From Rhodanobacteraceae bacterium (GTDB lineage Bacteria; Pseudomonadota; Gammaproteobacteria; Xanthomonadales; Xanthomonadaceae): 57,505 nt of DNA. The notes under the pieces were generated by a model, which saw only the letters and a program-made list of their open reading frames with translations, had not been told where the DNA came from and did not search any database. A program made the position numbers and the translations under genes. Shown here piece after piece: positions 1 through 9,700 of the stretch. The stretch spans positions 1-57,505 of the forward strand of contig JACKOX010000021.1 in NCBI GenBank assembly GCA_024233975.1. The letters are read 5' to 3'. The number at the start of each line of letters is the position of its first letter. Within the stretch, counting starts at the first letter, position 1.

Positions 1-1037
1 AGCTGTCTGCGCCGATCAGCATTCCGTACAGCATCGACGGTGGCACGGCGACTGGTGGCGGTGTTGATTACACGCTGGCAGCCGGCAGTTTGAACATCAA
101 CACCGCCGGGGCGGCACAGAACATCTCCATCGACATCGTCGACGATGCGATCGTCGAAGCAAGCGAGACGGTCATCGTCGGTCTCGGCAATGAATCCGGC
201 GGCGGTACCGGCCAACAGGCAGCGGTGACAGCAGGTTCGCCGGCCAGCCACACGCTGACCATCACCGACAACGATGTGCCCAGCGTCATCATCACCCAAA
301 GCGGCGGCAGCACGACAGCTACCGAAGGTGGCAGCGGCGACAGTTACAGCGTGGTGCTCGGCGCCGAGCCCAGCGGCACGGTGACCATCAACATCACGCC
401 AGACACCCAGGTTTCGGTGCTGCCGACCAGCCTGCAGTTCAATGCCGGCAACTGGAGCGTGGCACAGATTGTCAACGTGTCCGCCGTCGATGATGCCGTT
501 GACGAAGGCCCGCACAGCGGCCTGCTCAGCCACAGCGCCAGCGGTGGCGGCTACGATGGCGTCAGCATCGCCAGCATCAGCGTCAGCATCACCGACAACG
601 ACGGCGGTGCCGACCTCGCGATCAGCAATATCGCCAACCCGACGCAGGCCGTGCCCGGCGAGACGGTGAGCTTCGAGGTGACGGTGAACAACCTGAGCAC
701 GACCGTTGACGTTCCGGCGGCCGATCTTCTGGTGGACATCGTTCCCGCGCTGGACAACCCGCAGTGGAGCTGTGTGGCCGACCCCACCGCCAGCTGCCCG
801 GCAAATGGCACGGGATTGCCGTCGCACAGCATCAGCATGGACCGGAGTAGCGGCGTGATGTACACGATCAGCGCCGATGTACCGCCGGGTGCGACGCCTG
901 GCACCAGCTACGTCGCCACTGCCAGCATCACCATCGATGCCAGCCAGACCGACCCGAACAGCGGCAACAACAGCGCCGATGCCACGGTCACCGTGTCGCC
1001 GGTTGGCATCTTCGGCGACGGCTTCGAGTCGCCATGA
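1..1037 (+). CDS. Calx-beta / DUF11-like secreted protein, 3' part
   Basis: The frame is open from the first bases (codons read from position 3), so the 5' end lies outside the window and 344 residues are visible. They show the tail of a Calx-beta type domain (residues about 1-95, with the acidic strand DIVDDAIVEASETVIV), a second beta-sandwich of about 110 residues that also ends in ITDND, and a CARDB/DUF11-like domain (about 205-335) with a WSC...C cysteine pair. The protein stops directly after IFGDGFESP, a tail shared with two other exported proteins here. No signal peptide can be assessed. A surface or secreted adhesin-like role is inferred from the domains; there is no catalytic motif. 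Transcription should stop at the hairpin just downstream. Confidence 0.85.
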   Translation, partial: LSAPISIPYSIDGGTATGGGVDYTLAAGSLNINTAGAAQNISIDIVDDAIVEASETVIVGLGNESGGGTGQQAAVTAGSPASHTLTITDNDVPSVIITQSGGSTTATEGGSGDSYSVVLGAEPSGTVTINITPDTQVSVLPTSLQFNAGNWSVAQIVNVSAVDDAVDEGPHSGLLSHSASGGGYDGVSIASISVSITDNDGGADLAISNIANPTQAVPGETVSFEVTVNNLSTTVDVPAADLLVDIVPALDNPQWSCVADPTASCPANGTGLPSHSISMDRSSGVMYTISADVPPGATPGTSYVATASITIDASQTDPNSGNNSADATVTVSPVGIFGDGFESP

Positions 1038-1050
1038 TGCTCAATGAAAA

Positions 1051-1078
1051 GGCCCCGGTGCTTCGCAGCACCGGGGCC
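1051..1078. terminator. Bidirectional terminator between convergent genes
   Basis: A perfect 12-bp stem (GGCCCCGGTGCT / AGCACCGGGGCC) closes a TCGC tetraloop. It is preceded by AAAA on the + strand, so the minus-strand transcript gets a UUUU tail. It sits between two genes converging from 1037 and 1108 and can serve both. Confidence 0.8.
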
Positions 1079-1107
1079 TACTTATCTCGGCCATGTCGAA
1101 ACCGTTA

Positions 1108-3384
1108 CTAAGGACCTTCCATCCCGTCGGCAAAGATGTCCAGCGGTAACACCTCCAGCGTGACGGTGGCAGCGTCGCAGTCGGTGTCGGTGTCACATAT
1201 CTGGTAGGTAAAGCTGTCGAGTCCGTTAAACCCGGGGTCAGGCGTGTAAGTGAAAGTTCCGCCAGGATTGAATATCAGTTGACCAAAAGTTGTACTGGTT
1301 GCACCCCAGGTATTTCCGCCGTCACCCGAAAGTGTATCGTTCAGCGAAACGTCTCCATCAATCGAACCGTCCTGCGTTACTTGAAACTGGTCATTCTCGG
1401 CCATCGGAACATCATTGACCGAATTCACCGTGATCGTAACCGTTGCATCGTCGCAATCGCTATTGATATCGCAAAGCTGATAGGTGAACGAATCCGCGCC
1501 GTTGAAGTTGGAATTCGGCGTGTAGGTGAAGTCGCCATTCGTGGACAGCGACAAAGCACCGTTCGTCGGTGCCACGACCTCCAACCACGTGTTGCCACCA
1601 TCCGTCGAAGGCGTGTCGTTGCCTGCCACGCTATCCATCAGGCTGCCATCCTCGTCAATCGAGAACGCGTCGTCCTGCGCAATCGGCACTGCATTTGGCA
1701 GCGTTAGAACAGCGCTGAGATAGAAGCTGACCGAGAACCCGAAATTTTCAACATTCGCCCAGTCGCCAAACGGACTGGTGGGAAAGTCAACCCAACCCGC
1801 TCCCGGGGTAAACTTCTGAGGCGATGTATACAGCCGCATGTTGATGGCTTCCGGTTCAACGACCGAAAGCACGAAGCGGCCCGCCGGCAAGCTGGTATCA
1901 GGAAGGTCAATCTCCAACGGCAGCGGTCCGATTGGCGCATCCACCGGAACGCTGACCTGGCCACTGACAATCACCGCACCGGGCTTGCTGTTGCCAGCAT
2001 CCCACTCGCGCAGGTTCACGACAATGTCCTGACCATTAAGGTCGCCAATACCGTCGCCGCCTCCGGGGACCGTATCCCCGTTCTCGAGGGCAAGTCGTGC
2101 AGCAGTTAGTGTCGCCGGTGAAGGAAGATCGAACTGATGGCCCAGTTCTCCCGCTGTCCCCTCGCCAATACCCAAACTGCCCGTGACTGGCCCTTGAAAG
2201 CGTGACATTTCATCGCTGGTAACCGTTGTCAACGCCGTGGCCAGTGATGAATTGCCCGGATTGTCATCACCTTCGTCGGCGCTGACCGTGGCCTCCACGC
2301 TCCAGTCACCCAACTGGTTCAACGTCAAGGACGCCGCCGCGACCGACTGGTTTGCCCCAGCGGCCAACGTTGCGATCGGCGTACTGCTGAAGCTACTGAC
2401 CGACCCGCCGTTAACAAGGATGTCTCCATCGACCACGACATTGCTGATATCAGCGAAACCGGCGTTACTTACGACCGCTTCAACGTTCGCGGAAGCGCCC
2501 AGGAACCCCGGGATGGCGCTGTATTCGATCGCCGGGACTGCCCCGATGGCATCGAGCACCGGATCGTAGGAATCGGCATCACTAACCACCACGTCATCGA
2601 TCAGGAGCAGGAACTTGTCGTTGCTATTGTTGCGGAAGGCCAGATAGATCGGTGTGCCAGCGTGAGCAGAAAGATCGACATTGTGTTCGGTCCAGGTGTT
2701 GTTCTCTGCGCCGACTGTCAGCAATGGGGAGTTGGCCATGAAGTCTGCCGGAGCATTTGTAGCTGTGCTGTAGCGCACTTCGTAACCATCCGGATACGAA
2801 GCGTCCGGCGCCAGCGCCCTCCAGCTGAGTTTTGTGGCCGCGGTGGGCGTAATGGGGCCAGCTGCCGGGAAAGTCGCCCAGTCATTTGCTGCGCCTGCCG
2901 GGCTATACCACGAGGTGCTGAACATCGCGCAGCTGCCGTCAGCCGCAATAAAATCCTCTCTTACAATCCAGGCATCTGATACATACGCAACCTGTGTCGC
3001 TGGCGTACGCCCATCCACGTTGAAAACCACGAACTGCGCGGGTGTCGGGTACGGCTCGGGTGCCGGGAACGGATCTGCTGCCTCGCAATCCTCAAAATGT
3101 TCCACGAAATAGGTCGTCGCCGTCACCGCCTTGGTTTGCGCACCGGCGGTCGAAAGCTTCGGTTTGGCAAATGCGGGCTGCGCCAGAACGACTGGCAGCC
3201 GGCTGCGCAGGCGTGGTGTGTCTGCTGACTGAAGGACAGCCGCTGCATCAGCAATGGAAAGATCGGGCAGTGATTTGTTCTCTTGCGTTGCCCAAGCCTG
3301 CTGAACAGAAAAGGCCATTACGGTCAGTACGGCGCAGCGACCTGCTCCCAATACGATACGACGTGTATCTCTGTCTGTTTGCAT
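1108..3384 (-). CDS. Secreted choice-of-anchor J / tandem Ig-like protein
   Basis: 758 residues. I chose the ATG at 3384 rather than the one nine bases earlier, because AAGGGGG lies about 9 nt before it but directly abuts the upstream ATG. A signal peptide ends at about residue 33 (QQAWA). Residues about 85-270 resemble a cleaved-adhesin / choice-of-anchor J jelly roll (LSWRALAPD, IYLAFRNNS, LLLIDDVVV). A CARDB-like segment follows, then a beta-rich stretch, and two tandem Ig-like repeats (about 560-745) with paired NxFNGxDSFTYQ(L/I)CD motifs and a conserved Cys pair. The C-terminus is LDIFADGMEGP, matching the convergent neighbour. It is probably a surface or secreted adhesin; no enzyme motif is seen. 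Confidence 0.82.
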   Translation of the reverse strand: MQTDRDTRRIVLGAGRCAVLTVMAFSVQQAWATQENKSLPDLSIADAAAVLQSADTPRLRSRLPVVLAQPAFAKPKLSTAGAQTKAVTATTYFVEHFEDCEAADPFPAPEPYPTPAQFVVFNVDGRTPATQVAYVSDAWIVREDFIAADGSCAMFSTSWYSPAGAANDWATFPAAGPITPTAATKLSWRALAPDASYPDGYEVRYSTATNAPADFMANSPLLTVGAENNTWTEHNVDLSAHAGTPIYLAFRNNSNDKFLLLIDDVVVSDADSYDPVLDAIGAVPAIEYSAIPGFLGASANVEAVVSNAGFADISNVVVDGDILVNGGSVSSFSSTPIATLAAGANQSVAAASLTLNQLGDWSVEATVSADEGDDNPGNSSLATALTTVTSDEMSRFQGPVTGSLGIGEGTAGELGHQFDLPSPATLTAARLALENGDTVPGGGDGIGDLNGQDIVVNLREWDAGNSKPGAVIVSGQVSVPVDAPIGPLPLEIDLPDTSLPAGRFVLSVVEPEAINMRLYTSPQKFTPGAGWVDFPTSPFGDWANVENFGFSVSFYLSAVLTLPNAVPIAQDDAFSIDEDGSLMDSVAGNDTPSTDGGNTWLEVVAPTNGALSLSTNGDFTYTPNSNFNGADSFTYQLCDINSDCDDATVTITVNSVNDVPMAENDQFQVTQDGSIDGDVSLNDTLSGDGGNTWGATSTTFGQLIFNPGGTFTYTPDPGFNGLDSFTYQICDTDTDCDAATVTLEVLPLDIFADGMEGP

Positions 3385-3461
3385 GTGAAACATCCCCCTT
3401 TCCCACGAAACCCTAGTGAAGTCCTGTTTTCTGCAATGCGCAAGAGATATCTAAGAAAATT

Positions 3462-5054
3462 TCACGATATCGGATCACGGCACGGGGAAACGTTTGGCAA
3501 AAGCACTTCCTGCAGCGGCCTCAGCCACTCCGCATAGGGTTTCCAGCGGCCCAGACTGTTGCCGTGAATCGGCTGGCGAACCTGCTCGGCGCTGGCGGTT
3601 CGCACCGGCTGCCGGTTTTTCTCGATAGCGGTGCAGCCCTCGACCCACGGCAAACCGCAGAAGGCCATGACCCGACGCGCGGTGTCCTCCGGCTGGCTGA
3701 TCAGATCGACATAGGGAACATCGCAGATCAAGCCCGGGAACTGCCGATGCCAGTGCTGCATCAGGCGTTGGTATTGGCGGTGGTAGTCAGCCAGCTCCGT
3801 CTGGTCGTAACTGTACGCGGCGGTAACGCCGCCAAACAGGTTGGTGAGGTTGGACCAGCAGGTATCCATCGGGTCGCGAACCAGATGCAGGATCTTCGCC
3901 TGCGGCAAGGCGCGCTGGACGAAGCCGATCAACTGGAAGTTCGACGGCAGCTTTTCGGTGAAGTGCGAACGACCCTGCAGCAGCCACTCGTGCGCGTCCA
4001 GATAGCGATGACCCAGATCGGCGTAGTGAATATCCCCGGCCCTCTCCAGCAGCGCTTCGTCCAGCACATCCGCACCGGCACAGTCCGTGGCCAGACGCAA
4101 CTGCGCCGACAGTCGCTGCGATTCGCCACCGGCGGCCACCTGTGGGTGCGTACCGAGTATCCGTTCCAGCAAGGTGGTTCCGGAGCGGAACATGCCGACG
4201 ATGAAGATCGGCGTGGCCGAGGCGCCACCCAGGTCTGACGCAGCGATCTGTCGGTCATGATCGAAGGTCGCGATGACGCGATCAAACAGGTGCCCGGTTT
4301 CCTGCGCGTCGTAGTTCAGCGTTCGTCGCTTGGCCGCACACGCGGTCTGCAGCGCACTCCAGGCATCGGCATGTCGACCCAGATCGTTCAACTCCTTGTA
4401 CAGGGCAAAGCCGATGCAGGCCTGGGACGCGGGATCGGCGACCGTCTCCAACAGCAGCGCCTGCAGCCGCTCCACGTGGTGGGCATCCGCGCTCTGCCGA
4501 CGCAGGCGCGACAGCAGCCAGTGGGCCAGCGGCACCGGCCGCGGACCCGCAACTACCCTGATCAACTCCCTTTCGGCGTCTTCGAAACGACCGCTGTCGT
4601 GGTCGATCCAGGCGCGCTTCACCTGAATGACCGGATCGGCCGGTGCTCGCAATTGCGCCTGCTGGATCCATTGCGCGGCTTGGCTGGTGTCACCGAAGGA
4701 TTCCAGTGCATCGGCGATCGCAGCCAGATCTTCTGCGCGGTCCAGCGCCGATGGCGACACCCGTTGCGCCAGGCCTTGCATGACCGCGTGTTCGTGAAAA
4801 GCCGCCAGGGCTTCGAGCCGGGTCCGCAGCAATGCCGGGTTGCCGGGATCACGTTCGCAGGCCCGCATGGTCAACTGATGTGCCTCGCGATAGCGGCCCT
4901 GATGCATGCGCAGCAGAGCCAAATCTAGACGAGCCGCATCGTCGCCCGGGTTTTCGGCGAGCAGCGACTCGAGATTTTTCGCCGCGGCCTGATAGTCACC
5001 GGCATTCAGATAGGCGCTAGCGCGGCGACGGATGCGTTCGAGTCGAAGGGTCAT
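3462..5054 (-). CDS. TPR-repeat sulfotransferase
   Basis: 530 residues. The N-terminal half is tetratricopeptide repeats (about 1-250, e.g. AGDYQAAAKNLESLLAENPG). The C-terminal half is a PAPS-dependent sulfotransferase (Sulfotransfer_3 type): the 5'-phosphosulfate loop GMFRSGTTLLERIL is near residue 287 and the 3'-phosphate motif VRDPMDTCWSNL near 390. No signal peptide, so cytoplasmic. The acceptor substrate cannot be told. This fusion is common in Lysobacterales. No Shine-Dalgarno precedes the ATG; instead TAGATT lies exactly 6 nt upstream, suggesting a leaderless transcript. The gene is in the same direction as the GlxA-type regulator 64 bp upstream and could also be read through from it. 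Confidence 0.9.
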   Translation of the reverse strand: MTLRLERIRRRASAYLNAGDYQAAAKNLESLLAENPGDDAARLDLALLRMHQGRYREAHQLTMRACERDPGNPALLRTRLEALAAFHEHAVMQGLAQRVSPSALDRAEDLAAIADALESFGDTSQAAQWIQQAQLRAPADPVIQVKRAWIDHDSGRFEDAERELIRVVAGPRPVPLAHWLLSRLRRQSADAHHVERLQALLLETVADPASQACIGFALYKELNDLGRHADAWSALQTACAAKRRTLNYDAQETGHLFDRVIATFDHDRQIAASDLGGASATPIFIVGMFRSGTTLLERILGTHPQVAAGGESQRLSAQLRLATDCAGADVLDEALLERAGDIHYADLGHRYLDAHEWLLQGRSHFTEKLPSNFQLIGFVQRALPQAKILHLVRDPMDTCWSNLTNLFGGVTAAYSYDQTELADYHRQYQRLMQHWHRQFPGLICDVPYVDLISQPEDTARRVMAFCGLPWVEGCTAIEKNRQPVRTASAEQVRQPIHGNSLGRWKPYAEWLRPLQEVLLPNVSPCRDPIS

Positions 5055-5060
5055 GCGCGC

Positions 5061-5066
5061 AATCTA
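5061..5066 (-). promoter_or_regulatory. -10-like TAGATT, leaderless promoter candidate
   Basis: TAGATT ends 6 nt before the sulfotransferase ATG, placing +1 on or next to the A of ATG. No Shine-Dalgarno is present and no clear -35 was found. Confidence 0.4.
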
Positions 5067-5118
5067 GCAGTCGCCACCTGACCGCTGGGAGCTTCCGATG
5101 CAGACCTCCCGGATATCG

Positions 5119-6126
5119 TCAGTGTGGCCTTAGCCGGAAACGCTCCCGGTAATCATTGGGCGTGAGCGTGGTGGCGCGCTTGAACAGCTTGCGGAAGCTG
5201 GACGCATCGCTGTAGCCACAACGCTCGACGATTTCCTCGAAGCTCAGGTGGCTGGTTTCCAGCAGCGCTTTGGCACGCTCCACGCGCAGATGCTGGATTC
5301 GCGCCTGCGGCGTCATGCCGTAGTGGCTGCGGAAATGGCGCAGCAGTGATCGCTCCGAGGTGCCGCAGGCTTCTGCCAGCTGGCCGACGCTGATGTCGTC
5401 ATGCAGCGACTCCAGCAGAAAATGTTCGGCCTTTTCCGACAGCGAATGACGCGGCCGCTCCACCAGCGCCTGGCTGATCCACGGCGCCTGGCTCTGTCGC
5501 TCGGTGTCGACCAGCAGCATGCGGCCGGTCTGCTGTGCCAGCGCTTCGCCGCCAACGGCCGCGATCAGGCGCAGCAGCAGGTTCTGGATCGCCGACGACG
5601 CACCGGCCGTGAGCACCTGCCCCTCATCCAGCAGCAGCTCGGTTTCCTGCAGGCGCACGTTGGGGAAGCGCAGGCGGAAGGCTGCCGACAGCCACCAACT
5701 GGTCGTCGCCCGGTGACCGTCGAGCAACCCGGTTGATGCGAGCAGAAAGCTGCCGCTGCACACCGCCGCCAGCCGCACACCACGCAGGTGCAGGTCACGC
5801 AGGCATCGTGCCTCGGCCCGCATGGCATCGACCTTGGCGCTGAGCTCCTGGGTACTGCCATGCATCACGCCGGGGATCAGCACCACGTCGAGATCATCCG
5901 GCGCCGGCTTCAGACCATGGATCTCCAGGCCTCCCGCGCAGGCGATGCGATCGCGTCCGTCCGCGGTGAACAGCACCGACTCGAAGCGTGGCGGCGATAC
6001 CGGATCGCGGATCTCCGCCAGCTTCTGTGCCACGCGCAGCATGTCGCCGCTGGTGGCCATGCTCGACAGCAGAGCGCCTTCCATGGCGAGCACGCCGATC
6101 TTCAATCGTTTCGGATCACGGGTCAT
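5119..6126 (-). CDS. GlxA-family AraC-type transcriptional regulator
   Basis: 335 residues with two domains: a DJ-1/PfpI class I glutamine-amidotransferase-like domain (about 7-190) with the elbow AVCSGSF (Cys about 123), and an AraC-type double helix-turn-helix (about 225-330: ISVGQLAEACGTSERSLLRHF, then FEEIVERCGYSDASSFRKLFKR). In this family the first domain is usually a sensor, not an active enzyme. A strong site GGAGGA precedes the ATG at 6126. It lies 30 bp downstream of a small exported-protein gene in the same direction, probably one operon. The ligand and targets are unknown; a 6-9-6 inverted repeat upstream of the operon is a candidate operator. Confidence 0.9.
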   Translation of the reverse strand: MTRDPKRLKIGVLAMEGALLSSMATSGDMLRVAQKLAEIRDPVSPPRFESVLFTADGRDRIACAGGLEIHGLKPAPDDLDVVLIPGVMHGSTQELSAKVDAMRAEARCLRDLHLRGVRLAAVCSGSFLLASTGLLDGHRATTSWWLSAAFRLRFPNVRLQETELLLDEGQVLTAGASSAIQNLLLRLIAAVGGEALAQQTGRMLLVDTERQSQAPWISQALVERPRHSLSEKAEHFLLESLHDDISVGQLAEACGTSERSLLRHFRSHYGMTPQARIQHLRVERAKALLETSHLSFEEIVERCGYSDASSFRKLFKRATTLTPNDYRERFRLRPH

Positions 6127-6156
6127 GAGCCGTCCTCCAGTGGCATCAGATTCGGA

Positions 6157-6588
6157 TCAACGCTGCACCAGGATGGCGCCACCGCTACTGGCCAGCCAGT
6201 CGATCAGCCCCTGCGGTGCATTGACGTACGGACCGTTCTCGCTGCTTTCACCACAGGGCAGCAGTGGCACTTCGTCGGGATAGCCAACCGGCAGCGGCGT
6301 CGCCGACGGCGCGGTCAGGCTGGCCTCGCCCTCGGCATCGCGGGTCAGCAGCCACAGACCGGCGGGAATCGACTGTCGGGCCGTGCAGCTGATCTGGCTG
6401 GCGGCCACATCCAGATCGATGCCGTCAGCCGGCAGCAGGCGCCAGCGCTGGTTGGCCTGCTCCAGCACCGCACTGTACTGGCTGCCCTCGACGTAGACCG
6501 GCAGCAACGAGGTTTCCGGCGCGTTGGCGGCCGCCATGGTCGTCAGGCCAAGACCGACAACCGCCATGATCGCTTTGAGATTCAACAT
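6157..6588 (-). CDS. Small exported protein of unknown function
   Basis: 143 residues from the ATG at 6588, chosen because GGAGA lies 7 nt upstream; a longer reading from 6636 would add 16 residues with no ribosome site. A signal peptide is clear (MLNLKAIMAVVGLGLTTMAA, cleavage near ANA). The mature part is about 120 residues with two cysteines (SCTAR and LPCGE) that could form a disulfide, and ends in an IDWLASSGGAILVQR segment. I do not recognise the family. Co-directional with the GlxA-type regulator 30 bp downstream, so regulation by that protein is a reasonable inference. Confidence 0.72.
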   Translation of the reverse strand: MLNLKAIMAVVGLGLTTMAAANAPETSLLPVYVEGSQYSAVLEQANQRWRLLPADGIDLDVAASQISCTARQSIPAGLWLLTRDAEGEASLTAPSATPLPVGYPDEVPLLPCGESSENGPYVNAPQGLIDWLASSGGAILVQR

Positions 6589-6636
6589 GATGTTTCTCCA
6601 GTGGACGGACCGCGTGGCCCGGTGTGGAGACAGCAT

Positions 6637-6657
6637 GCATGGCCGATTTGCCCATGC
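6637..6657. promoter_or_regulatory. Inverted repeat, candidate operator
   Basis: GCATGG-N9-CCATGC is a perfect 6-bp inverted repeat centred about 60 bp upstream of the small exported-protein gene. Its position ahead of an operon that includes a GlxA-type regulator suggests an operator; no experimental match is known to me. Confidence 0.3.
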
Positions 6658-6770
6658 TTAGCGGCGGAATCGACAATTGTGTGGTCAAAATCGCCAAAAT
6701 TCAGGCGGAACCCAACTCAACAGGGTCAAATCAGACAGCAACCATGCCGGATCGGTCAGCGGCCCGGCAT

Positions 6771-9700
6771 TTACCGGCCCAGATCTTCCAGCAGTTTCTG
6801 GATCTGCCGGTAGTGGTGGTTGGCGATGAAAGCGGCGTCGGTTGGCGTGGAACCCGGGAACATCAGCGGGAACAGGCGATCGTCCTGTTCGTTGCCGTCG
6901 GTGGAGGATTTGTTCCAGCTGGTCTGTCCGTCGCGGCTGGTCCGCATGGCCTCGACGCCCTCGTACCAGAACGATGGGGTTTCATCAGGCAGGCGCGGTC
7001 CACATCCTTCTGCTGGCGTGGGTCCTTCACGAAGCGCCAACACACATCGACGCTGCGGATCGTCCGACACATAGGGCAGATGCTGGAGCTCAAGCGCGTG
7101 ACCGATCTCGTGCACGGTTCCGTTGACGTAGCGCGGGAAGAAACCCGCGTCATCACCACCGAGGATCATCGCGACGCCACGTCCGTCACTCAGCTTGGCG
7201 CTGGTGGCGCCACCCTGCAGCCGGAGGTGCGGACCGAATGCCACGATCACGTCGGCGCTGCTCTGTGAAGACAACCAGTCATTGATCCCATGGAACTGTC
7301 GCTCACCGTAATTGGCCAGCATATCGTTGAGATCCCTGGGATAACCCTCAAGGATGCAGGTCGAGGTGCAGTAGAACGGATTCCCGAGGTACTTGGGCGG
7401 CACAGGCTGTTTCGACGGCAACGCAACAGCCAGCGGCAACAGCCGAACCGGCGTCGCGTCGATCCGCGCGAACGGAAACTGCTCCATGGCGTATTCGACG
7501 CTGGCATCGGCCACCCGCTGCAGGGTCGGCATCAGCGACTGAAGGATCGTCGGATCATTGCGCCATTCGTCGATGGGCAGCGCAACGAAGTCGATGCTCA
7601 GGGTTGGCTGGCGACCCCACAGCCGGTGCGGGCATTTGCCAGTGTATTGCAGGTCGGGATCGAAGCGCGGTGAACCCGGCACGCGGATGCCGTAAAACAG
7701 CTCGTGGTCCATGCCTGCCTTGGGCGTGAAGGTCAGGTTCGCACTGTTCTCAGCCGACTTCAGGCTAACGCCCTTTACTTCCCACAGGTCGGGCCGGACA
7801 AAACGGAAGGCCTGCTTGGCGATAACGTTGTTGCCACCATCGTAAAGCTCCACCGTTCCAGGAAATTCCGTGACCTGGTGATCCGGGTGCACGCCGGGCT
7901 GCACCTCCCAGTTGGCGAAGATCCGCGCGACGGCCGGCTTGCCGACAATCGTCGGCACGTCGCGGGCCGGCTGGTAGATGTGGCAGGCCAGCAGCCGGCT
8001 TCCGTCAGTGATCGGGACCATGTCCACGCGCGTGGTGAAGCGAGAGGTGACGATCCACTCCTCACCGTCATTCGCCACCAACGGCGAACTCTTGCGGCTG
8101 CGCACACCGTCATCGCCGGCCCTTACGCGCACCGTGTAGCGAACCCCGGGCAGCAGCGGCTGGTTCGGGACCGCATAAACCTTGTCGTGGTCACGCAGGA
8201 TGCGCACCGGAACCGGCACCAGCGCTTTGTTGGTATCGGTGTAGGCAACCTGCACCGACTGCGCGTCCAGCGTTGCCGGATCGACGTCATCGGAAAAGCG
8301 TATCGACACCGGCGGGTGCCTCCCCGCCAGGTGCTGGTGGCCGTCGCTGGGCCAGGTGTATTCGACCTCGAAGTCCGGCGGTTCGCAGCCGTCATAGCGA
8401 ACGATGCCATCGCTGGCGGCAGCCTCCAAGTCCATCGCCAGGTCGGCCTTGACCTGGATGTTCTGGCCCTTGAACGAGCCATGGCCGCCTTTCATGGTGA
8501 CGTCGAAATGGCCGACCACGCGCTCGCCGGGCACGAAGTCGAGCTCGACCGCGCCGGCGCTGGTGCTGAAGGTGACGTCTTCGCTGACCAGCGAGGATTT
8601 CGCCGGCAACGGCCCCGATTGGCGATCCGTGCGCGGCTGCGAGCCGATACCGGTGAGGTCGCGCAGTCGCGAGGCAACCTCATCCCGCTGCTCCTCGGTG
8701 AGCGTGCTGCCATCCGGTGCGAGCGCACGGTCAAGCTCGCGCTGGACCAGGCCACCAACGCCTGCATCACCAAATGGCCCGGAACGCGACTTGCTCTGCC
8801 GGTAGTGCTCCGCATCCGGCTCGAAGGTCAGCGCAAACTGCGGTTTCTCGACACGGAAGTGGCCGCCTTCGGGCGGGATGCCGAACAGGTCCATGACGGC
8901 CATGCCATGGATCAGCTGGCTGTCGTCGCGAACGGTGAACATGAAGCGGCAGGCGCCCGATTTCACCCGCCCCAGGTAGAGTCCGGCAAACGGACGTACG
9001 CCGGCACTGAAGCGGCTGTTCACCACGCCGCTGCTGCTGCCGGTCAGCTGATTGGTCAGCGCGGTTTCATCCTCATCCGGGTCCAGCTGGTCGTGGCCCT
9101 CTACCGCGCCACCACCGCCCACGGTGATCTTCAGGCGTTTCTCCGCCTTGCCGTCGTTGCGCTCGCTGCTGCCTGAAGCCGACGGATAGTCGTCGTCCGT
9201 TGCGGTCAGCGTGACTTCGTAGCGTCCAGGCAGCAGGTACTGGTGGCGAACCTTCCAGGTTTCCTCGAAGTCGCCCTCCACGCTGTCACCGTCTCCGAAG
9301 TTCCAGCGCAGACGGATCGGATCACCGGCAACGTCTTCCGCCCAGCCGCTCAGCTCGACGATCTGGCTGGCCGGATCCACAGTCGTTGCCGCTATCCGCA
9401 GCGACTGCGGGTCGCTGTTGACGATCGTCACCGTGTGCGTGGCGCGGGAGAACTCACCGACTTCGTCGCTGGCGATCACCGTCACCGTGTACTCGCCGTC
9501 ATCCGCGTACTGGTGTGATGCAGTGACCTGGTCACCGGTCACCACCGAGCTGCCATCGCCAAAGTCCCAGGTCATCGTCAACGGCGTCTGGTACTTGGTC
9601 GTGATCGCGTTGCCGTCGGCATTCAGCGCCACCGGCGAATAACCGTGCTCGCTGTCGCGTACCGGCCGATCCGGCACGAAGGCGGCGAAGCTGGTGGCGA

